Assembly (NCBI GenBank): GCA_946478865.1 | Contig: CAMLDO010000003.1 | Coordinates: 124,001 to 188,000, forward strand | Length of the DNA stretch: 64,000 bases | Reading direction: 5' to 3' | Source: an uncultured Methylobacillus sp. | GTDB lineage: Bacteria; Pseudomonadota; Gammaproteobacteria; Burkholderiales; Methylophilaceae | Shown: positions 6,649 to 15,854 of the stretch, one piece after another | Position numbering within the stretch: the stretch's first letter is position 1 | How the letters are laid out: every line of letters starts with the position of its first letter | Translations under genes and position numbers: made by a program | The notes under the pieces: generated by a model | What the model was told of the DNA's origin: nothing | What the model saw: only the letters and a program-made list of their open reading frames with translations | The model's database searches: none

Positions 6649-7218
6649 ATGATCCCTTTCGCCAGCAAGCTCTCGCCCAGCATCGCCAGCATGATCCGCA
6701 TGGATCACACGCACGTCATCTCCACTTTCCACCAGTATTCGCCGCTCAAGGATCCGAAAACGCGTCAAGCGCTGGCCAATGTTTTATGCCGCGTGGTCAG
6801 CATCCACTCCATGCTGGAAGAAGAAATCCTGTATCCGGCGCTGCAATCAGTTTGCCCCGATGAGCCGGTACTGCAGAAAAGCGCCCCCGAGCACGACGAA
6901 ATGCGGCACCTGATATCGGTCATCAATGCTTCTTCCGCCGAGCATCCGGATTTCGACGATCACGTGATGCAATTGATGCGGCGAGTGCTGCATCACGTCG
7001 CCGACGAGGAGACTACGCTATTGCCTATCGCGGAAACCCGGCTCAGCCATGCACGGCTGTGCGAACTGGGAGTGGAAATGACCAGGCGCCGCATGGAACT
7101 GATGCGGCCTTACCTGGGCGAGGTGGCGGTCAATACGGCGCGAGGGTATGCCAAGAGTCCCATGCTATGGGCGGCAGGGACGGTGCTGACGCTGGGCTTG
7201 CTTGCTACGCGGCACTGA
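6649..7218 (+). CDS. Hemerythrin-domain protein with C-terminal hydrophobic helix
   Basis: A 189-residue protein with an HHE/hemerythrin-like helical bundle. MDHTHVISTFHQY carries the first histidines, HSMLEEEILYPAL the H..E pair, APEHDEMRHL another His, and LHHVADEETTLLP the last H..E set. Such proteins bind a di-iron centre and sense or carry O2, NO or iron. After the bundle, a hydrophobic tail (MLWAAGTVLTLGLLA) could anchor it to the membrane. The start at 6649 follows AAGGAG; the frame is open upstream but lacks a ribosome site there. It is divergent from the cyclase gene, and a strong terminator follows. Confidence 0.85.
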   Translation: MIPFASKLSPSIASMIRMDHTHVISTFHQYSPLKDPKTRQALANVLCRVVSIHSMLEEEILYPALQSVCPDEPVLQKSAPEHDEMRHLISVINASSAEHPDFDDHVMQLMRRVLHHVADEETTLLPIAETRLSHARLCELGVEMTRRRMELMRPYLGEVAVNTARGYAKSPMLWAAGTVLTLGLLATRH

Positions 7219-7253
7219 GGCGCAGCATTAGACATGCAGTTGCGAGGCCATTA

Positions 7254-7294
7254 AAGACAAAGCCCGCCGAGGAATGCTCGACGGGCTTTGTCTT
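7254..7294. terminator. Bidirectional terminator between hemerythrin and ssb genes
   Basis: An 18-bp stem with one mismatch (AAGACAAAGCCCGCCGAG with CTCGACGGGCTTTGTCTT) around a 5-base loop lies between two converging genes. It can stop transcription from both sides. Confidence 0.85.
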
Positions 7295-7306
7295 GGGTGT
7301 GCTCGA

Positions 7307-7804
7307 TCAGAACGGAATATCGTCGTCGAAATCGTCGAAGCCGGAGCCGCCGCCAGTTGCGGGACGTGCGCCGCCGCCGCTGCCAGATTGTTCGCGCGCC
7401 GGTTGCGGACGGGAAGGTGCGGCGGACATGTCATCGCCGTCATCCATCACTTCAAAGGCATTGCCGCCGCCGGTACGTCCGCCCAGCATCTGCATGCGGT
7501 CGGCGACGACTTCGGTGGTCTGGCGCTCCTGACCCTCCTTGTCGGTCCATTTGCGGGTTTGCAGGCGGCCCTCGATATAGACCGATGAGCCTTTCTTGAG
7601 ATATTGCCCGGCGACTTCAGCCTGCTTGCCGAACATGGAAATGCGATGCCACTCGGTACGCTCCTGGCGCTGGCCGCTCTTGTCGCGCCAAGTATCCGTG
7701 GTCGCAATGCTGAACGATGCGAGCGCGTCGCCCGAAGGCATGTAGCGCACTTCAGGATCACGCCCCAGATTGCCGACCAGAATTACCTTGTTAACCGATG
7801 CCAT
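7307..7804 (-). CDS. ssb: Single-stranded DNA-binding protein
   Basis: A 165-residue SSB. The OB fold covers residues 1-110 ([20 protein letters not shown], then [14 protein letters not shown] and [12 protein letters not shown]). A Gly/Pro/Ser-rich flexible linker leads to the acidic tip DDFDDDIPF, which recruits repair and replication partners. It binds ssDNA as a tetramer in replication, recombination and repair. It begins one base after the stop of the MFS gene, so the two are translated from one message, and this pair is divergent from uvrA, a standard arrangement in the class. A bidirectional terminator lies just past its end. Confidence 0.97.
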   Translation of the reverse strand: MASVNKVILVGNLGRDPEVRYMPSGDALASFSIATTDTWRDKSGQRQERTEWHRISMFGKQAEVAGQYLKKGSSVYIEGRLQTRKWTDKEGQERQTTEVVADRMQMLGGRTGGGNAFEVMDDGDDMSAAPSRPQPAREQSGSGGGARPATGGGSGFDDFDDDIPF

Positions 7805-7805
7805 C

Positions 7806-9185
7806 TCATTCTCCCTTTTCGATTAGTTGCATTGCGGCGTCCTCGTCCCACGTATGCATGTCCACCTTGAGCAGCGCCACGCCCTCGTCCGCGAGCACCA
7901 CCGCTTCGCGCACGCCTTGCAGTTTGAGCAGGCGGTCGGCGAGGCGCTGGCCGGCGTCCGCCGACATTTCGTTGAGGTGGAACATGCGGCTCTTGACTGC
8001 CGGCGGAGCCTCCATGCTGGCCGCAAGCGCCAGCCACAAGCCGATCAGCACGCTGCAGAAGATGAACACGGCCGCATAGCCGTGCACGTGCGACAGCCAC
8101 CCACCCACGGTGCCGCCGAGAAAGACGCCCAGCGATTGCGAAGTATTATACACACCCATCGCCGTCCCCTTCGAGGCCGCCGGAGCCACCTTGGAGATGA
8201 TACTGGGCAGGCTTGCCTCGAGTACGTTGAAGGCCACGAAATAGACGGTCAGCGAGGTGACGATGCCCCAGAAATGATTGATGGAGGTCGCAAACAGCAG
8301 CTGCGCGCCGAACATGAGTGCGATGGCCGCCACGAACACGTTCTTGAGCTTTGCCTTCTTTTCGCCGTAGATGATCGCCGGCACCATGCAGACAAAAGAC
8401 AGCACCATGATGGGCAAATACACCTGCCAGTGATGATTGGCATCCAGCCCGCTGGTTTTCATGAGGGCGAACGGCACCACCACGAACATCGCCATTTGGG
8501 CGGCGTGCAACGAAAAAATTCCGAAATTGAGGCGCAGCAGCTGCGTGTTCTTGAGCACTTCGGCGAGCTTGCCTGTGGAGGCTTCCGCATCGGAGTGGAA
8601 GCGGCTGATCTGCGGATCGGGCACGACAAAGCGCACGACCAGCATCGCGAGCACGGTGAGAATGCCGGTAAGCGCGAAAATGCCGGGCACACCTATCCAC
8701 TGGTTGAGTGCCGGGCCGGCGATAAGCGAGAAAGCGAAAGTGATGCCGATGGTGCCGCCTATCATCGCCATCGCCTTGGTGCGATGTTCCTCGCGAGTAA
8801 GGTCGGCGACTAGCGCGGTGACTGCGGCGGATACCGCGCCAGCGCCCTGGATCGCCCGGCCGAGGATGATGGTTTCGATATCGGTCGCAAGCGCGGCGAT
8901 CAAACTGCCCAGCGCAAAAATCGCCAATCCGAAATAAATTACCCGCTTGCGACCATAACGGTCGGACGCCATGCCGAAGGGCAACTGGAACAATGCTTGC
9001 GTGAGGCCGTAGGCACCCAGCGCGAGGCCGATCATGAGATGGCTGGCGCCGCCGGGCAGGCCTTCCGCATAGATCGCGAAAATCGGCAGGATGAGGAACA
9101 TTCCCAGCATGCGCAGGCCATAAATGGAAGCCAGGCTGGCGCTGGCGCGCAGCTCGAGAGCGGTCATGCGTTCCGGTTGGGACAT
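7806..9185 (-). CDS. MFS transporter, YajR-like, with C-terminal domain
   Basis: A 459-residue transporter with 12 predicted membrane helices. The MFS motif A in the 2-3 loop reads [12 protein letters not shown]. After the last helix a soluble tail of about 65 residues ([20 protein letters not shown]) resembles the ferredoxin-like domain of E. coli YajR, and the total length also fits YajR. The substrate is unknown; multidrug or metabolite export is typical for the family. It precedes ssb on the same strand, one base apart, and is divergent from uvrA. No functional link with ssb is known. Confidence 0.85.
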   Translation of the reverse strand: MSQPERMTALELRASASLASIYGLRMLGMFLILPIFAIYAEGLPGGASHLMIGLALGAYGLTQALFQLPFGMASDRYGRKRVIYFGLAIFALGSLIAALATDIETIILGRAIQGAGAVSAAVTALVADLTREEHRTKAMAMIGGTIGITFAFSLIAGPALNQWIGVPGIFALTGILTVLAMLVVRFVVPDPQISRFHSDAEASTGKLAEVLKNTQLLRLNFGIFSLHAAQMAMFVVVPFALMKTSGLDANHHWQVYLPIMVLSFVCMVPAIIYGEKKAKLKNVFVAAIALMFGAQLLFATSINHFWGIVTSLTVYFVAFNVLEASLPSIISKVAPAASKGTAMGVYNTSQSLGVFLGGTVGGWLSHVHGYAAVFIFCSVLIGLWLALAASMEAPPAVKSRMFHLNEMSADAGQRLADRLLKLQGVREAVVLADEGVALLKVDMHTWDEDAAMQLIEKGE

Positions 9186-9196
9186 TGGAAAAAGGA

Positions 9197-9226
9197 TTGA
9201 GGCGATTGGTGAAAATTGCGTATATT
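9197..9226 (+). promoter_or_regulatory. Probable uvrA promoter
   Basis: TTGAGG (9197-9202) and TATATT (9221-9226) are separated by 18 bases, a fair sigma-70 match, and the -10 box ends 48 bases before the uvrA ATG. I see no LexA-type CTGT-N8-ACAG box in this gap. Confidence 0.5.
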
Positions 9227-9274
9227 AACAGGTTGACCCATTCGGGGCCTATTGCAAACGGCTCACAAGACAGC

Positions 9275-12091
9275 ATGGACACCATACGCATCCGCGGTGC
9301 ACGTACGCACAATCTCAAGAACGTTTCGCTGGATCTCCCGCGCAACAAGATGATCGTGATCACGGGCCTTTCCGGCTCGGGCAAATCCTCACTTGCGTTC
9401 GACACCCTGTACGCAGAAGGCCAGCGTCGCTATGTCGAATCGCTCTCGGCCTACGCGCGGCAATTCCTTGCGCGCATGGACAAGCCGGATGTAGACCTCA
9501 TCGAAGGCCTTAGTCCTGCGATTTCCATCGAACAGAAATCCACTTCGCATAACCCGCGCTCCACCGTGGGCACCGTCACCGAAATCCACGATTACCTGCG
9601 CCTGCTTTACGCGCGTGCTGGCGATCCGGAATGTCCGGAGCACGGCATCAAGCTCGAAGCACAGACCGTGTCGCAGATGGTGGACTATGTGCTGGCGTTG
9701 CCGGAAGACACCAAGCTCATGATCCTTGCCCCCGTGGTGTCCAACCGCAAGGGCGAGCAGGTCGAGCTGTTCGACGAAATGCGCGCGCAGGGTTTCGTGC
9801 GCGTGCGCGTCGATGGCGAAATCTATGAAATCGACGCGGTGCCAAAGCTTGCCAAGACGCACAAGCACAACGTGGATGTGGTGGTGGACCGCCTCAAGGT
9901 ACGCGCCGACATGAAGCAGCGCCTGGCGGAATCCTTCGAGACCGCCTTGCGTCTCGCGGATGGCCGCGCCTTGGCGCTGGAAATGGACAGCGACAAGGAG
10001 CACCTGTTCTCCGCCAAGTTCGCCTGCCCGCTGTGCAATTACGCGCTGGTGGAGCTGGAGCCGCGCCTGTTCTCCTTCAACAACCCGATGGGCGCGTGCC
10101 CCAAGTGCGACGGCCTCGGGCAGATCAGCTTCTTCGACCCGAAGCGCGTGGTCGCATTCCCGCATCTCTCGCTCGCCGCCGGTGCGATCAAGGGATGGGA
10201 CCGGCGCAACCAGTTCTACTACCAGATGCTGCAAAGCCTGGCGGAGCATTATGGTTTCGATCTCGACACCACATTCGAGAACCTGCCGGAAAACCTGCAG
10301 GACATCGTGCTGAACGGCAGCGGCAAGGAAAGCATTCCCTTCCGTTACATGAACGAGCGCGGCGGCTTCTACCAGAAAAGTCATCCGTTCGAAGGCATCC
10401 TGCACAACCTGGAACGCCGCTATCGCGAAACCGATTCGCTCATGGTGCGCGAAGAGCTTTCCAAGTACCTCAACGCCTGCCCGTGTCCCGAATGCGGCGG
10501 CACGCGTCTGCGCCGGGAAGCGCGTCATGTGCGCGTTGGCGGCAGCAATATCCACCAGGTATGCGAAATGCCGCTACGTCTGGCGCTCAGCTTTTTTGAA
10601 AGTCTCAAATTGACCGGCCAGAAGCTAGCGATCGCCGACAAGATCGTGCAGGAAATCAGCAGCCGCCTGCGCTTTCTTACCAATGTCGGTCTGGAGTACC
10701 TCTCGCTGTCGCGCTCGGCCGAAACGCTTTCCGGCGGCGAGGCGCAGCGTATCCGCCTTGCGAGCCAGATCGGCTCCGGCCTTACTGGTGTGATGTATGT
10801 GCTGGACGAGCCGTCCATCGGTCTGCATCAGCGCGACAATGACCGCCTGCTGGAAACGCTGTTCCGCTTGCGCGACCTCGGCAATAGCGTGATCGTGGTG
10901 GAGCACGACCAGGACGCAATCGAGTCTGCCGACTATGTGGTGGATATTGGCCCCGGTGCGGGCGAGCACGGCGGCCGCATCATCGCGCAGGGAACGCCGG
11001 CCGAGATCAAGCAGAACGCCGATTCGCTTACGGGCCAATATCTGAGCGGACGCAAGACGATCGACGTGCCCAGGAAGCGTCACAAGCCCGACCCCAAGCG
11101 CATGCTGCAGCTGACCAATGCGGAAGGGAACAACCTCAAGGGCGTCACGCTCAATCTGCCGGTCGGGCTGCTCACTTGCGTTACCGGCGTGTCGGGTTCG
11201 GGCAAGTCCACGCTGGTCAATGACACGCTGTTCCGTGTTGTCGCGCGCCATCTTTACGGTAGTGCGACGGAACCGGCCCCGTACGAGGCGATCGAAGGGC
11301 TGGAGTTCTTCGACAAGGTAGTTGACGTGGATCAGAGCCCGATCGGTCGCACGCCGCGTTCCAACCCCGCGACCTACACCGGTTTGTTCACACCGATTCG
11401 CGAACTATTCGCCGGCGTGCCGGAATCGCGCGCACGCGGCTACGGCCCCGGCCGCTACTCGTTCAACGTCAAGGGTGGCCGCTGCGAGGCCTGTCAGGGC
11501 GACGGCGTAATCCGCGTCGAAATGCACTTCCTGCCCGACATCTACGTGCCGTGCGACGTGTGCAAGGGCCACCGCTACAACCGCGAGACCCTGGAAATCC
11601 AGTACAAGGGCAAGAACATACGCGAAGTGCTGGAAATGACCGTGGAGCAGGCCAACGAATTCTTCCACGCTGTACCGGTGGTGCAGCGCAAGCTGCAAAC
11701 GCTGCTCGACGTGGGTCTCGGCTACATCACGCTCGGCCAGTCTGCGACCACGCTTTCAGGTGGCGAGGCGCAGCGCGTCAAGCTGGCGCTGGAGCTTTCC
11801 AAGCGCGATACCGGCCGCACGCTCTACATCCTCGACGAGCCGACTACCGGTCTGCACTTCGCCGATATCCAGCTGCTGCTCAATGTGTTGCACCGCCTGC
11901 GCGACCACGGCAACACGGTAGTGGTTATCGAGCACAATCTGGATGTGATCAAGACGGCGGACTGGCTGGTGGACATGGGCCCCGAAGGTGGTGACGGCGG
12001 CGGGACGGTCGTTGCTGAAGGTTCGCCGGAAGAAGTGGCGGCATCGCCCAAGAGTCACACCGGCCGCTATCTCAAGCCGATGCTGAAGTAA
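9275..12091 (+). CDS. uvrA: Excinuclease ABC subunit A
   Basis: A 938-residue UvrA, of normal length. It is the damage-recognition ATPase of nucleotide excision repair, which loads UvrB at lesions. Two ABC modules are visible: Walker [10 protein letters not shown] near residue 31 with signature [12 protein letters not shown] and [13 protein letters not shown]; and a second Walker [10 protein letters not shown] near 640 with [12 protein letters not shown] and [13 protein letters not shown]. Zinc-binding cysteines occur as [14 protein letters not shown] and as [15 protein letters not shown]. The start [16 protein letters not shown] at 9275 is the family start; the frame is open 90 bases further upstream but that stretch is not UvrA-like. 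It is transcribed alone, divergent from the MFS-ssb pair. Confidence 0.98.
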   Translation: MDTIRIRGARTHNLKNVSLDLPRNKMIVITGLSGSGKSSLAFDTLYAEGQRRYVESLSAYARQFLARMDKPDVDLIEGLSPAISIEQKSTSHNPRSTVGTVTEIHDYLRLLYARAGDPECPEHGIKLEAQTVSQMVDYVLALPEDTKLMILAPVVSNRKGEQVELFDEMRAQGFVRVRVDGEIYEIDAVPKLAKTHKHNVDVVVDRLKVRADMKQRLAESFETALRLADGRALALEMDSDKEHLFSAKFACPLCNYALVELEPRLFSFNNPMGACPKCDGLGQISFFDPKRVVAFPHLSLAAGAIKGWDRRNQFYYQMLQSLAEHYGFDLDTTFENLPENLQDIVLNGSGKESIPFRYMNERGGFYQKSHPFEGILHNLERRYRETDSLMVREELSKYLNACPCPECGGTRLRREARHVRVGGSNIHQVCEMPLRLALSFFESLKLTGQKLAIADKIVQEISSRLRFLTNVGLEYLSLSRSAETLSGGEAQRIRLASQIGSGLTGVMYVLDEPSIGLHQRDNDRLLETLFRLRDLGNSVIVVEHDQDAIESADYVVDIGPGAGEHGGRIIAQGTPAEIKQNADSLTGQYLSGRKTIDVPRKRHKPDPKRMLQLTNAEGNNLKGVTLNLPVGLLTCVTGVSGSGKSTLVNDTLFRVVARHLYGSATEPAPYEAIEGLEFFDKVVDVDQSPIGRTPRSNPATYTGLFTPIRELFAGVPESRARGYGPGRYSFNVKGGRCEACQGDGVIRVEMHFLPDIYVPCDVCKGHRYNRETLEIQYKGKNIREVLEMTVEQANEFFHAVPVVQRKLQTLLDVGLGYITLGQSATTLSGGEAQRVKLALELSKRDTGRTLYILDEPTTGLHFADIQLLLNVLHRLRDHGNTVVVIEHNLDVIKTADWLVDMGPEGGDGGGTVVAEGSPEEVAASPKSHTGRYLKPMLK

Positions 12092-12107
12092 GCGGCGCCG
12101 CTGCCCG

Positions 12108-12800
12108 CTAGGGCAATTGCGCCAGCCGCATGCGGGCAAGGATGATGCCCGTCTTGCGGTTGAGGCCGCGTGCGCTACGGTGTTTATCGTAGTAGCGCGG
12201 GTTGGGGATCATCGCAGCCAGCTTGGCCGACTGTCCGGCACTTAGACCTGCGGCGCTGGTGCCATAGTAATGACGGGCAGCCGCTTCAGCGCCGAACACG
12301 CCATCGCCCCACTCGATCACATTCAGATAGATTTCGAAAATGCGGCGCTTGCTCAGCATCTTCTCCAGCATCACCGTGATCACGGCTTCTTCCAGCTTAC
12401 GCCACGGGGTGCGCTGGGTGGAGAGAAACAGGTTCTTCGCGAGCTGCTGGCTGATGGTGGAGCCGCCGGCCACTACCCGCCCTTTTTTCATGTTTTTTTC
12501 GTACGCGTACTGGATGCCGGCCCAGTCGAAGCCCTGGTGCGTGACGAATTTTGAATCCTCGGACACGATCACCGCGCGCTTCAGGTTGCCGGAAATGCGC
12601 TTGTAAGGCACCCATTTGTGCTTGAGTTTCGCATCCGGATTCTTTTCCTGCATGACCTCCAGCCGGTCTTCCATGAAAGCCGTGGTGTCGGGGTTGTGGT
12701 TCACCCACCAGCAGATGTGCAGGAAGATCCACAGCTGATAAATCAGCACAAAAACGACCAGCGCGAGCAGGCCGCGCCACAGGAGGCCGCCGAAGCGCAT
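12108..12800 (-). CDS. mtgA: Monofunctional biosynthetic peptidoglycan transglycosylase
   Basis: A 230-residue GT51 glycosyltransferase with a membrane anchor near residues 5-30 (LLALVVFVLIYQLWIFLH). The catalytic Glu lies in VSEDSKFVTHQGFDW, followed by the family motif GGSTISQQLAKNLFLS and the second-Glu region KRRIFEIYLNVIEWG. It polymerises lipid II into glycan strands at the inner membrane and has no transpeptidase domain, as expected for MtgA. The start at 12800 lies 4 bases after the aroE stop; the longer open frame would run into aroE. It is the last gene of the rhodanese-aroE-mtgA operon. Confidence 0.95.
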   Translation of the reverse strand: MRFGGLLWRGLLALVVFVLIYQLWIFLHICWWVNHNPDTTAFMEDRLEVMQEKNPDAKLKHKWVPYKRISGNLKRAVIVSEDSKFVTHQGFDWAGIQYAYEKNMKKGRVVAGGSTISQQLAKNLFLSTQRTPWRKLEEAVITVMLEKMLSKRRIFEIYLNVIEWGDGVFGAEAAARHYYGTSAAGLSAGQSAKLAAMIPNPRYYDKHRSARGLNRKTGIILARMRLAQLP

Positions 12801-12804
12801 GCGA

Positions 12805-13623
12805 TTACTGACGGAGTTTTTCGATGACGGCGCGCGTGGACGGGCGAACGTCGCGCCAGAGGTAGAAGGATTCGGCCGCCTGTTCCACCAGCATGCCGAG
12901 TCCGTCTGCGACTTGGGCGCCTTCCTCGCGTGCAAAACGCATGAAGGGCGTGTCGCGGCCGTACATCATTTCGTAAGCGAGAGCGTCCCGGGCGAAAATG
13001 CCGCGAGGGATGGGCAGTTCGCTATCGGTCAGGCCGGCCGAGGTGGCATTGATGACGAGGTCGAAGGAGAGTCCGGCGAGCGATTCGAAGGTCTGGGCCT
13101 GCACCGTGCGCTCCAGCACGTCGCGCTTCTCCACCTTGCTTTGCATTTCGCGGGCGCGATCGAGTGTGCGGTTGGCGACCACGATCAAGGCGGGCTCCTG
13201 GTGGAGCAGCGGGAACAGTACGCCTTGGGCGGCACCCCCCGCGCCGACGAGCAGGATGCGCTTGCGTTCCAGCGTGAAGCCGAGATTGTGAATGAGGTCG
13301 CGGATGAGGCCGGCGCCGTCGGTGTTGTCGCCGATGATGCGATCCTGGTCGAACTTCAGTGTATTGACCGCTTCGGCGTCGCGCGCGCGCGAGGTCAGGG
13401 TAGTGGCGAGCGCAAAGGCTTCATTCTTGAACGGCACAGTGACGTTGAGTCCCTTGCCGCCTTCGTCGCGGAAGCGCAGCACGGTTTCGCGAAAACCGTC
13501 CAGCGGAGCGAGCAGGCTGCCGTATTCCAGTTTTTGTCCGGTCTGACGCGCAAATTCAGCATGAATGGCCGGAGACTTGCTGTGCTCGACCGGATTGCCG
13601 ACGACTGCGTAGCGGTCCGTCAC
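12805..13623 (-). CDS. aroE: Shikimate dehydrogenase
   Basis: A 272-residue shikimate dehydrogenase, which reduces 3-dehydroshikimate with NADPH in aromatic amino acid synthesis. Substrate-binding residues are seen in EHSKSPAIHAEF and in NVTVPFKNEAF (catalytic Lys). The NADP fold has the glycine loop LVGAGGAAQGVLF, and the basic NRTLDRA segment binds the 2'-phosphate. Asp in DNTDGAGLIRD is the partner of the catalytic Lys. It begins 2 bases after the rhodanese gene ends and is followed after 4 bases by mtgA, so all three should be one transcript. Confidence 0.97.
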   Translation of the reverse strand: MTDRYAVVGNPVEHSKSPAIHAEFARQTGQKLEYGSLLAPLDGFRETVLRFRDEGGKGLNVTVPFKNEAFALATTLTSRARDAEAVNTLKFDQDRIIGDNTDGAGLIRDLIHNLGFTLERKRILLVGAGGAAQGVLFPLLHQEPALIVVANRTLDRAREMQSKVEKRDVLERTVQAQTFESLAGLSFDLVINATSAGLTDSELPIPRGIFARDALAYEMMYGRDTPFMRFAREEGAQVADGLGMLVEQAAESFYLWRDVRPSTRAVIEKLRQ

Positions 13624-13625
13624 GA

Positions 13626-14078
13626 TCAGTTCGTCCAGGGCAGGCCGGCGACTTTCCAGCCGTTGATCTTGCCACGTTGGCCGGTAGAAGGTTCAGTCGC
13701 ACCCTCGAAGCCTTCCAGAACGTTATAGCAATTGGTGTAACCGGCCTGGGTGGCTACGGCCGCAGCATTATGTGAACGGCCGCCCGTGCGGCAGATGAAC
13801 ATCACGACCGACTCGGTATCGACTTGCTGACTCAGTTGATTGATGAAATCCGGATTGAGGCGCATATCCGGATAATAAGCCCACTCGATGTGCGATGCAC
13901 CGGGAATGCGGCCGACCAGTTCCAGTTCGGGTCGTGTGCGTACATCCACCAGTTTGGCGGAAGCGGCAGTTTCCAGAATCTGTTGTGCTTCAGCGGGCGT
14001 CAGGCTGCCCGCGTAAGGCAGATGGTTGTCGAGCGCACGTTGGTGCGCAGCCGCCAGAATGTCGTTGAGCGTTCCCAT
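13626..14078 (-). CDS. Single-domain rhodanese-like protein
   Basis: A 150-residue single-domain rhodanese. The active-site loop is MFICRTGGRSHNAA, with the catalytic Cys followed by the glycine/arginine loop. LVDVRTRPELELVGRIPGASH is the upstream rhodanese signature. It could move sulfane sulfur, but its acceptor is unknown. An N-terminal helical region of about 35 residues precedes the domain, as in betaproteobacterial homologues annotated as rhodanese-related sulfurtransferases. GGAG lies 8 bases before the ATG. It is the first gene of an operon with aroE and mtgA. Confidence 0.9.
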   Translation of the reverse strand: MGTLNDILAAAHQRALDNHLPYAGSLTPAEAQQILETAASAKLVDVRTRPELELVGRIPGASHIEWAYYPDMRLNPDFINQLSQQVDTESVVMFICRTGGRSHNAAAVATQAGYTNCYNVLEGFEGATEPSTGQRGKINGWKVAGLPWTN

Positions 14079-14108
14079 TTAGAACTCTCCGGTAAAATAA
14101 TTGGGCAA

Positions 14109-14114
14109 ATTATA
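14109..14114 (-). promoter_or_regulatory. Candidate -10 box of the rhodanese-aroE-mtgA operon
   Basis: On the minus strand this reads TATAAT, a perfect -10 hexamer 31 bases before the rhodanese ATG. No convincing -35 is present, so it may need an activator. It lies about 28 bases from the first NtrC-type site of the divergent glnA. Confidence 0.4.
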
Positions 14115-14141
14115 AAACTATTTTTCGCAATTATCGCCTTG

Positions 14142-14156
14142 GCACCATTATGGTGC
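14142..14156 (+). promoter_or_regulatory. NtrC-binding site 1 upstream of glnA
   Basis: GCACCATTATGGTGC is a perfect dyad centred on 14149 and matches the enteric NtrC enhancer (GCAC-N7-GTGC with TGGTGC). It lies about 126 bases upstream of the transcription start expected from the sigma-54 promoter. Confidence 0.85.
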
Positions 14157-14172
14157 ATTGGTAATTGATTTT

Positions 14173-14187
14173 GCACATTATTGGTGC
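14173..14187 (+). promoter_or_regulatory. NtrC-binding site 2 upstream of glnA
   Basis: GCACATTATTGGTGC keeps the GCAC-N7-GTGC core with an imperfect inner dyad. Its centre is 31 bases from site 1, three helical turns, as in the paired enhancers of enteric glnA. Confidence 0.8.
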
Positions 14188-14248
14188 GGTGAATTTAGAT
14201 TCTCTTTTCTAACCTTCTGTGTGAAAATGAGAATTTACTTTGAATTGA

Positions 14249-14265
14249 TGGCACGCTTAATGCTT
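14249..14265 (+). promoter_or_regulatory. Sigma-54 promoter of glnA
   Basis: TGGCACGCTTAATGCTT matches the -24/-12 consensus TGGCACG-N4-TTGCW, with GG and GC at the exact spacing. It lies 60 bases before the glnA ATG and downstream of both NtrC sites, so transcription should need RpoN and phosphorylated NtrC. Confidence 0.88.
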
Positions 14266-14324
14266 GGTAAGCGTGTCAAATTTTTTGTTCAATTTGTTTT
14301 GTGCCTTAATTTAGGGAGATTGAG

Positions 14325-15734
14325 ATGGCGGTCGCCGACGTAATCAAAATGGTGAAAGAAAACGAAATCAAGTTCGTTGATTTCCGTTTCACCGACACCC
14401 GTGGCAAGGAACAGCACGTTTCCGTGCCGGTTTCTGCTTTCAATGAAGACAAGTTCACCGAAGGCCATGCTTTCGACGGCTCTTCCATCGCTGGCTGGAA
14501 GGGTATTCAGGCTTCCGACATGATCCTGATGCCGGATCCGGACACCGCCAACATCGACCCCTTCATGGACGAACCGACCCTGATCCTGACCTGTGACGTG
14601 ATCGAACCGTCCGAAGGCAAGGGTTACGACCGCGACCCGCGTTCCATCGCCAAGCGCGCTGAAGCTTACCTGAAGTCTTCCGGTATCGGTGATGTGGCTT
14701 ACTTCGGCCCGGAACCCGAATTCTTCATTTTCGACTCCGTAAACTGGCAAGTCGATATGTCCGGCAGCATGTGCAAGATCCACTCCGAAGAAGCCGCATG
14801 GGTTTCCGGCGAGAAGTTCGAAGGCGGCAACATCGGCCACCGTCCTACCGTCAAGGGCGGCTACTTCCCGGTTCCCCCGGTCGACTCCTTCCAGGACGTT
14901 CGTTCCGCCATGTGTATCGCCCTCGAAGAAATGGGCGTGCCGGTTGAAGTGCATCACCACGAAGTGGCAACCGCCGGCCAGAACGAAATCGGCACCATGT
15001 TCTCCTCGCTGGTGAAGCGCGCAGACTGGACGCAAATTCTGAAGTACGTCGTGCACAACGTTGCACACCAGTATGGCAAGACCGCCACCTTCATGCCGAA
15101 GCCCATCGTTGGCGACAACGGTTCCGGCATGCACGTGCACCAGTCCATCTGGAAGGATGGCAAGAACCTGTTCGCAGGCAATGGCTACGCCGGTCTGTCC
15201 GAGTTCGCGCTGTACTACATCGGCGGTATCATCAAGCACGCTCGCGCGCTGAACGCTATCACCAACCCGCTGACCAACTCCTACAAGCGTCTGGTCCCGG
15301 GCTTCGAAGCTCCGGTGAAGCTGGCTTACTCCGCACGCAACCGTTCCGCTTCCATCCGCGTTCCGTACGTGCAGTCCGACAAGGCCCGCCGTATCGAAGT
15401 GCGCTTCCCGGATCCGGGTGCGAACCCGTACCTGGCATTCACTGCCCTCATGATGGCTGGTCTGGACGGTGTCCAGAACAAGATTCACCCGGGCGATCCG
15501 GCAGACAAGAATCTGTACGATCTGCCGCCGGAAGAAGATGCCAAGATCCCGACCGTGTGCTCCAGCCTCGAGCAGGCCCTGGAATACCTGGACAAGGATC
15601 GCGAGTTCCTGACCCGCGGCGGTGTGTTCTCCAACGACATGATCAATGCTTACATCGATCTGAAGATGGAAGAAGTGACCCGTTTCCGCATGACGACCCA
15701 TCCGGTCGAGTTCGATATGTACTACTCGATCTAA
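14325..15734 (+). CDS. glnA: Glutamine synthetase type I
   Basis: A 469-residue type I (GSI-beta) enzyme that makes glutamine from glutamate, ammonia and ATP. Visible signatures are [14 protein letters not shown], the latch region [13 protein letters not shown], the metal-binding EFFIFDSV, and [16 protein letters not shown]. The adenylylation loop NLYDLPPEE holds the tyrosine modified by GlnE, so activity is likely controlled by adenylylation. AGGGAGA precedes the ATG. The sigma-54 promoter and two NtrC sites upstream, and ntrBC downstream, make this the nitrogen-limitation copy. The codon bias is strong, as expected for a highly expressed gene. Confidence 0.98.
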   Translation: MAVADVIKMVKENEIKFVDFRFTDTRGKEQHVSVPVSAFNEDKFTEGHAFDGSSIAGWKGIQASDMILMPDPDTANIDPFMDEPTLILTCDVIEPSEGKGYDRDPRSIAKRAEAYLKSSGIGDVAYFGPEPEFFIFDSVNWQVDMSGSMCKIHSEEAAWVSGEKFEGGNIGHRPTVKGGYFPVPPVDSFQDVRSAMCIALEEMGVPVEVHHHEVATAGQNEIGTMFSSLVKRADWTQILKYVVHNVAHQYGKTATFMPKPIVGDNGSGMHVHQSIWKDGKNLFAGNGYAGLSEFALYYIGGIIKHARALNAITNPLTNSYKRLVPGFEAPVKLAYSARNRSASIRVPYVQSDKARRIEVRFPDPGANPYLAFTALMMAGLDGVQNKIHPGDPADKNLYDLPPEEDAKIPTVCSSLEQALEYLDKDREFLTRGGVFSNDMINAYIDLKMEEVTRFRMTTHPVEFDMYYSI

Positions 15735-15753
15735 GTCTCTCGGGACTCAGCAG

Positions 15754-15779
15754 AAAAGGCGGGGAAACCCGCCTTTTTT
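15754..15779 (+). terminator. glnA terminator
   Basis: AAAAGGCGGG pairs with CCCGCCTTTT around a GAAA tetraloop and runs into six Ts. It starts 19 bases after the glnA stop and separates glnA from the DUF4124-ntrBC genes. Confidence 0.92.
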
Positions 15780-15854
15780 GTTGTCCGTTTTCCCGTCAAC
15801 CATCCGCAATCCCATGCGTTGCCTGGGGGTTGCAACTGCACTACACTTCAATCC

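Noticed and set aside
9186..9274. Possible LexA (SOS) box before uvrA
   Set aside because: No CTGT-N8-ACAG-like sequence is present in the divergent gap; only a sigma-70-like promoter is seen.
14289..15701. Long minus-strand open frame opposite glnA
   Set aside because: It lies wholly inside the conserved glnA frame and its product shows no recognisable domain; it reflects strong codon bias in glnA.
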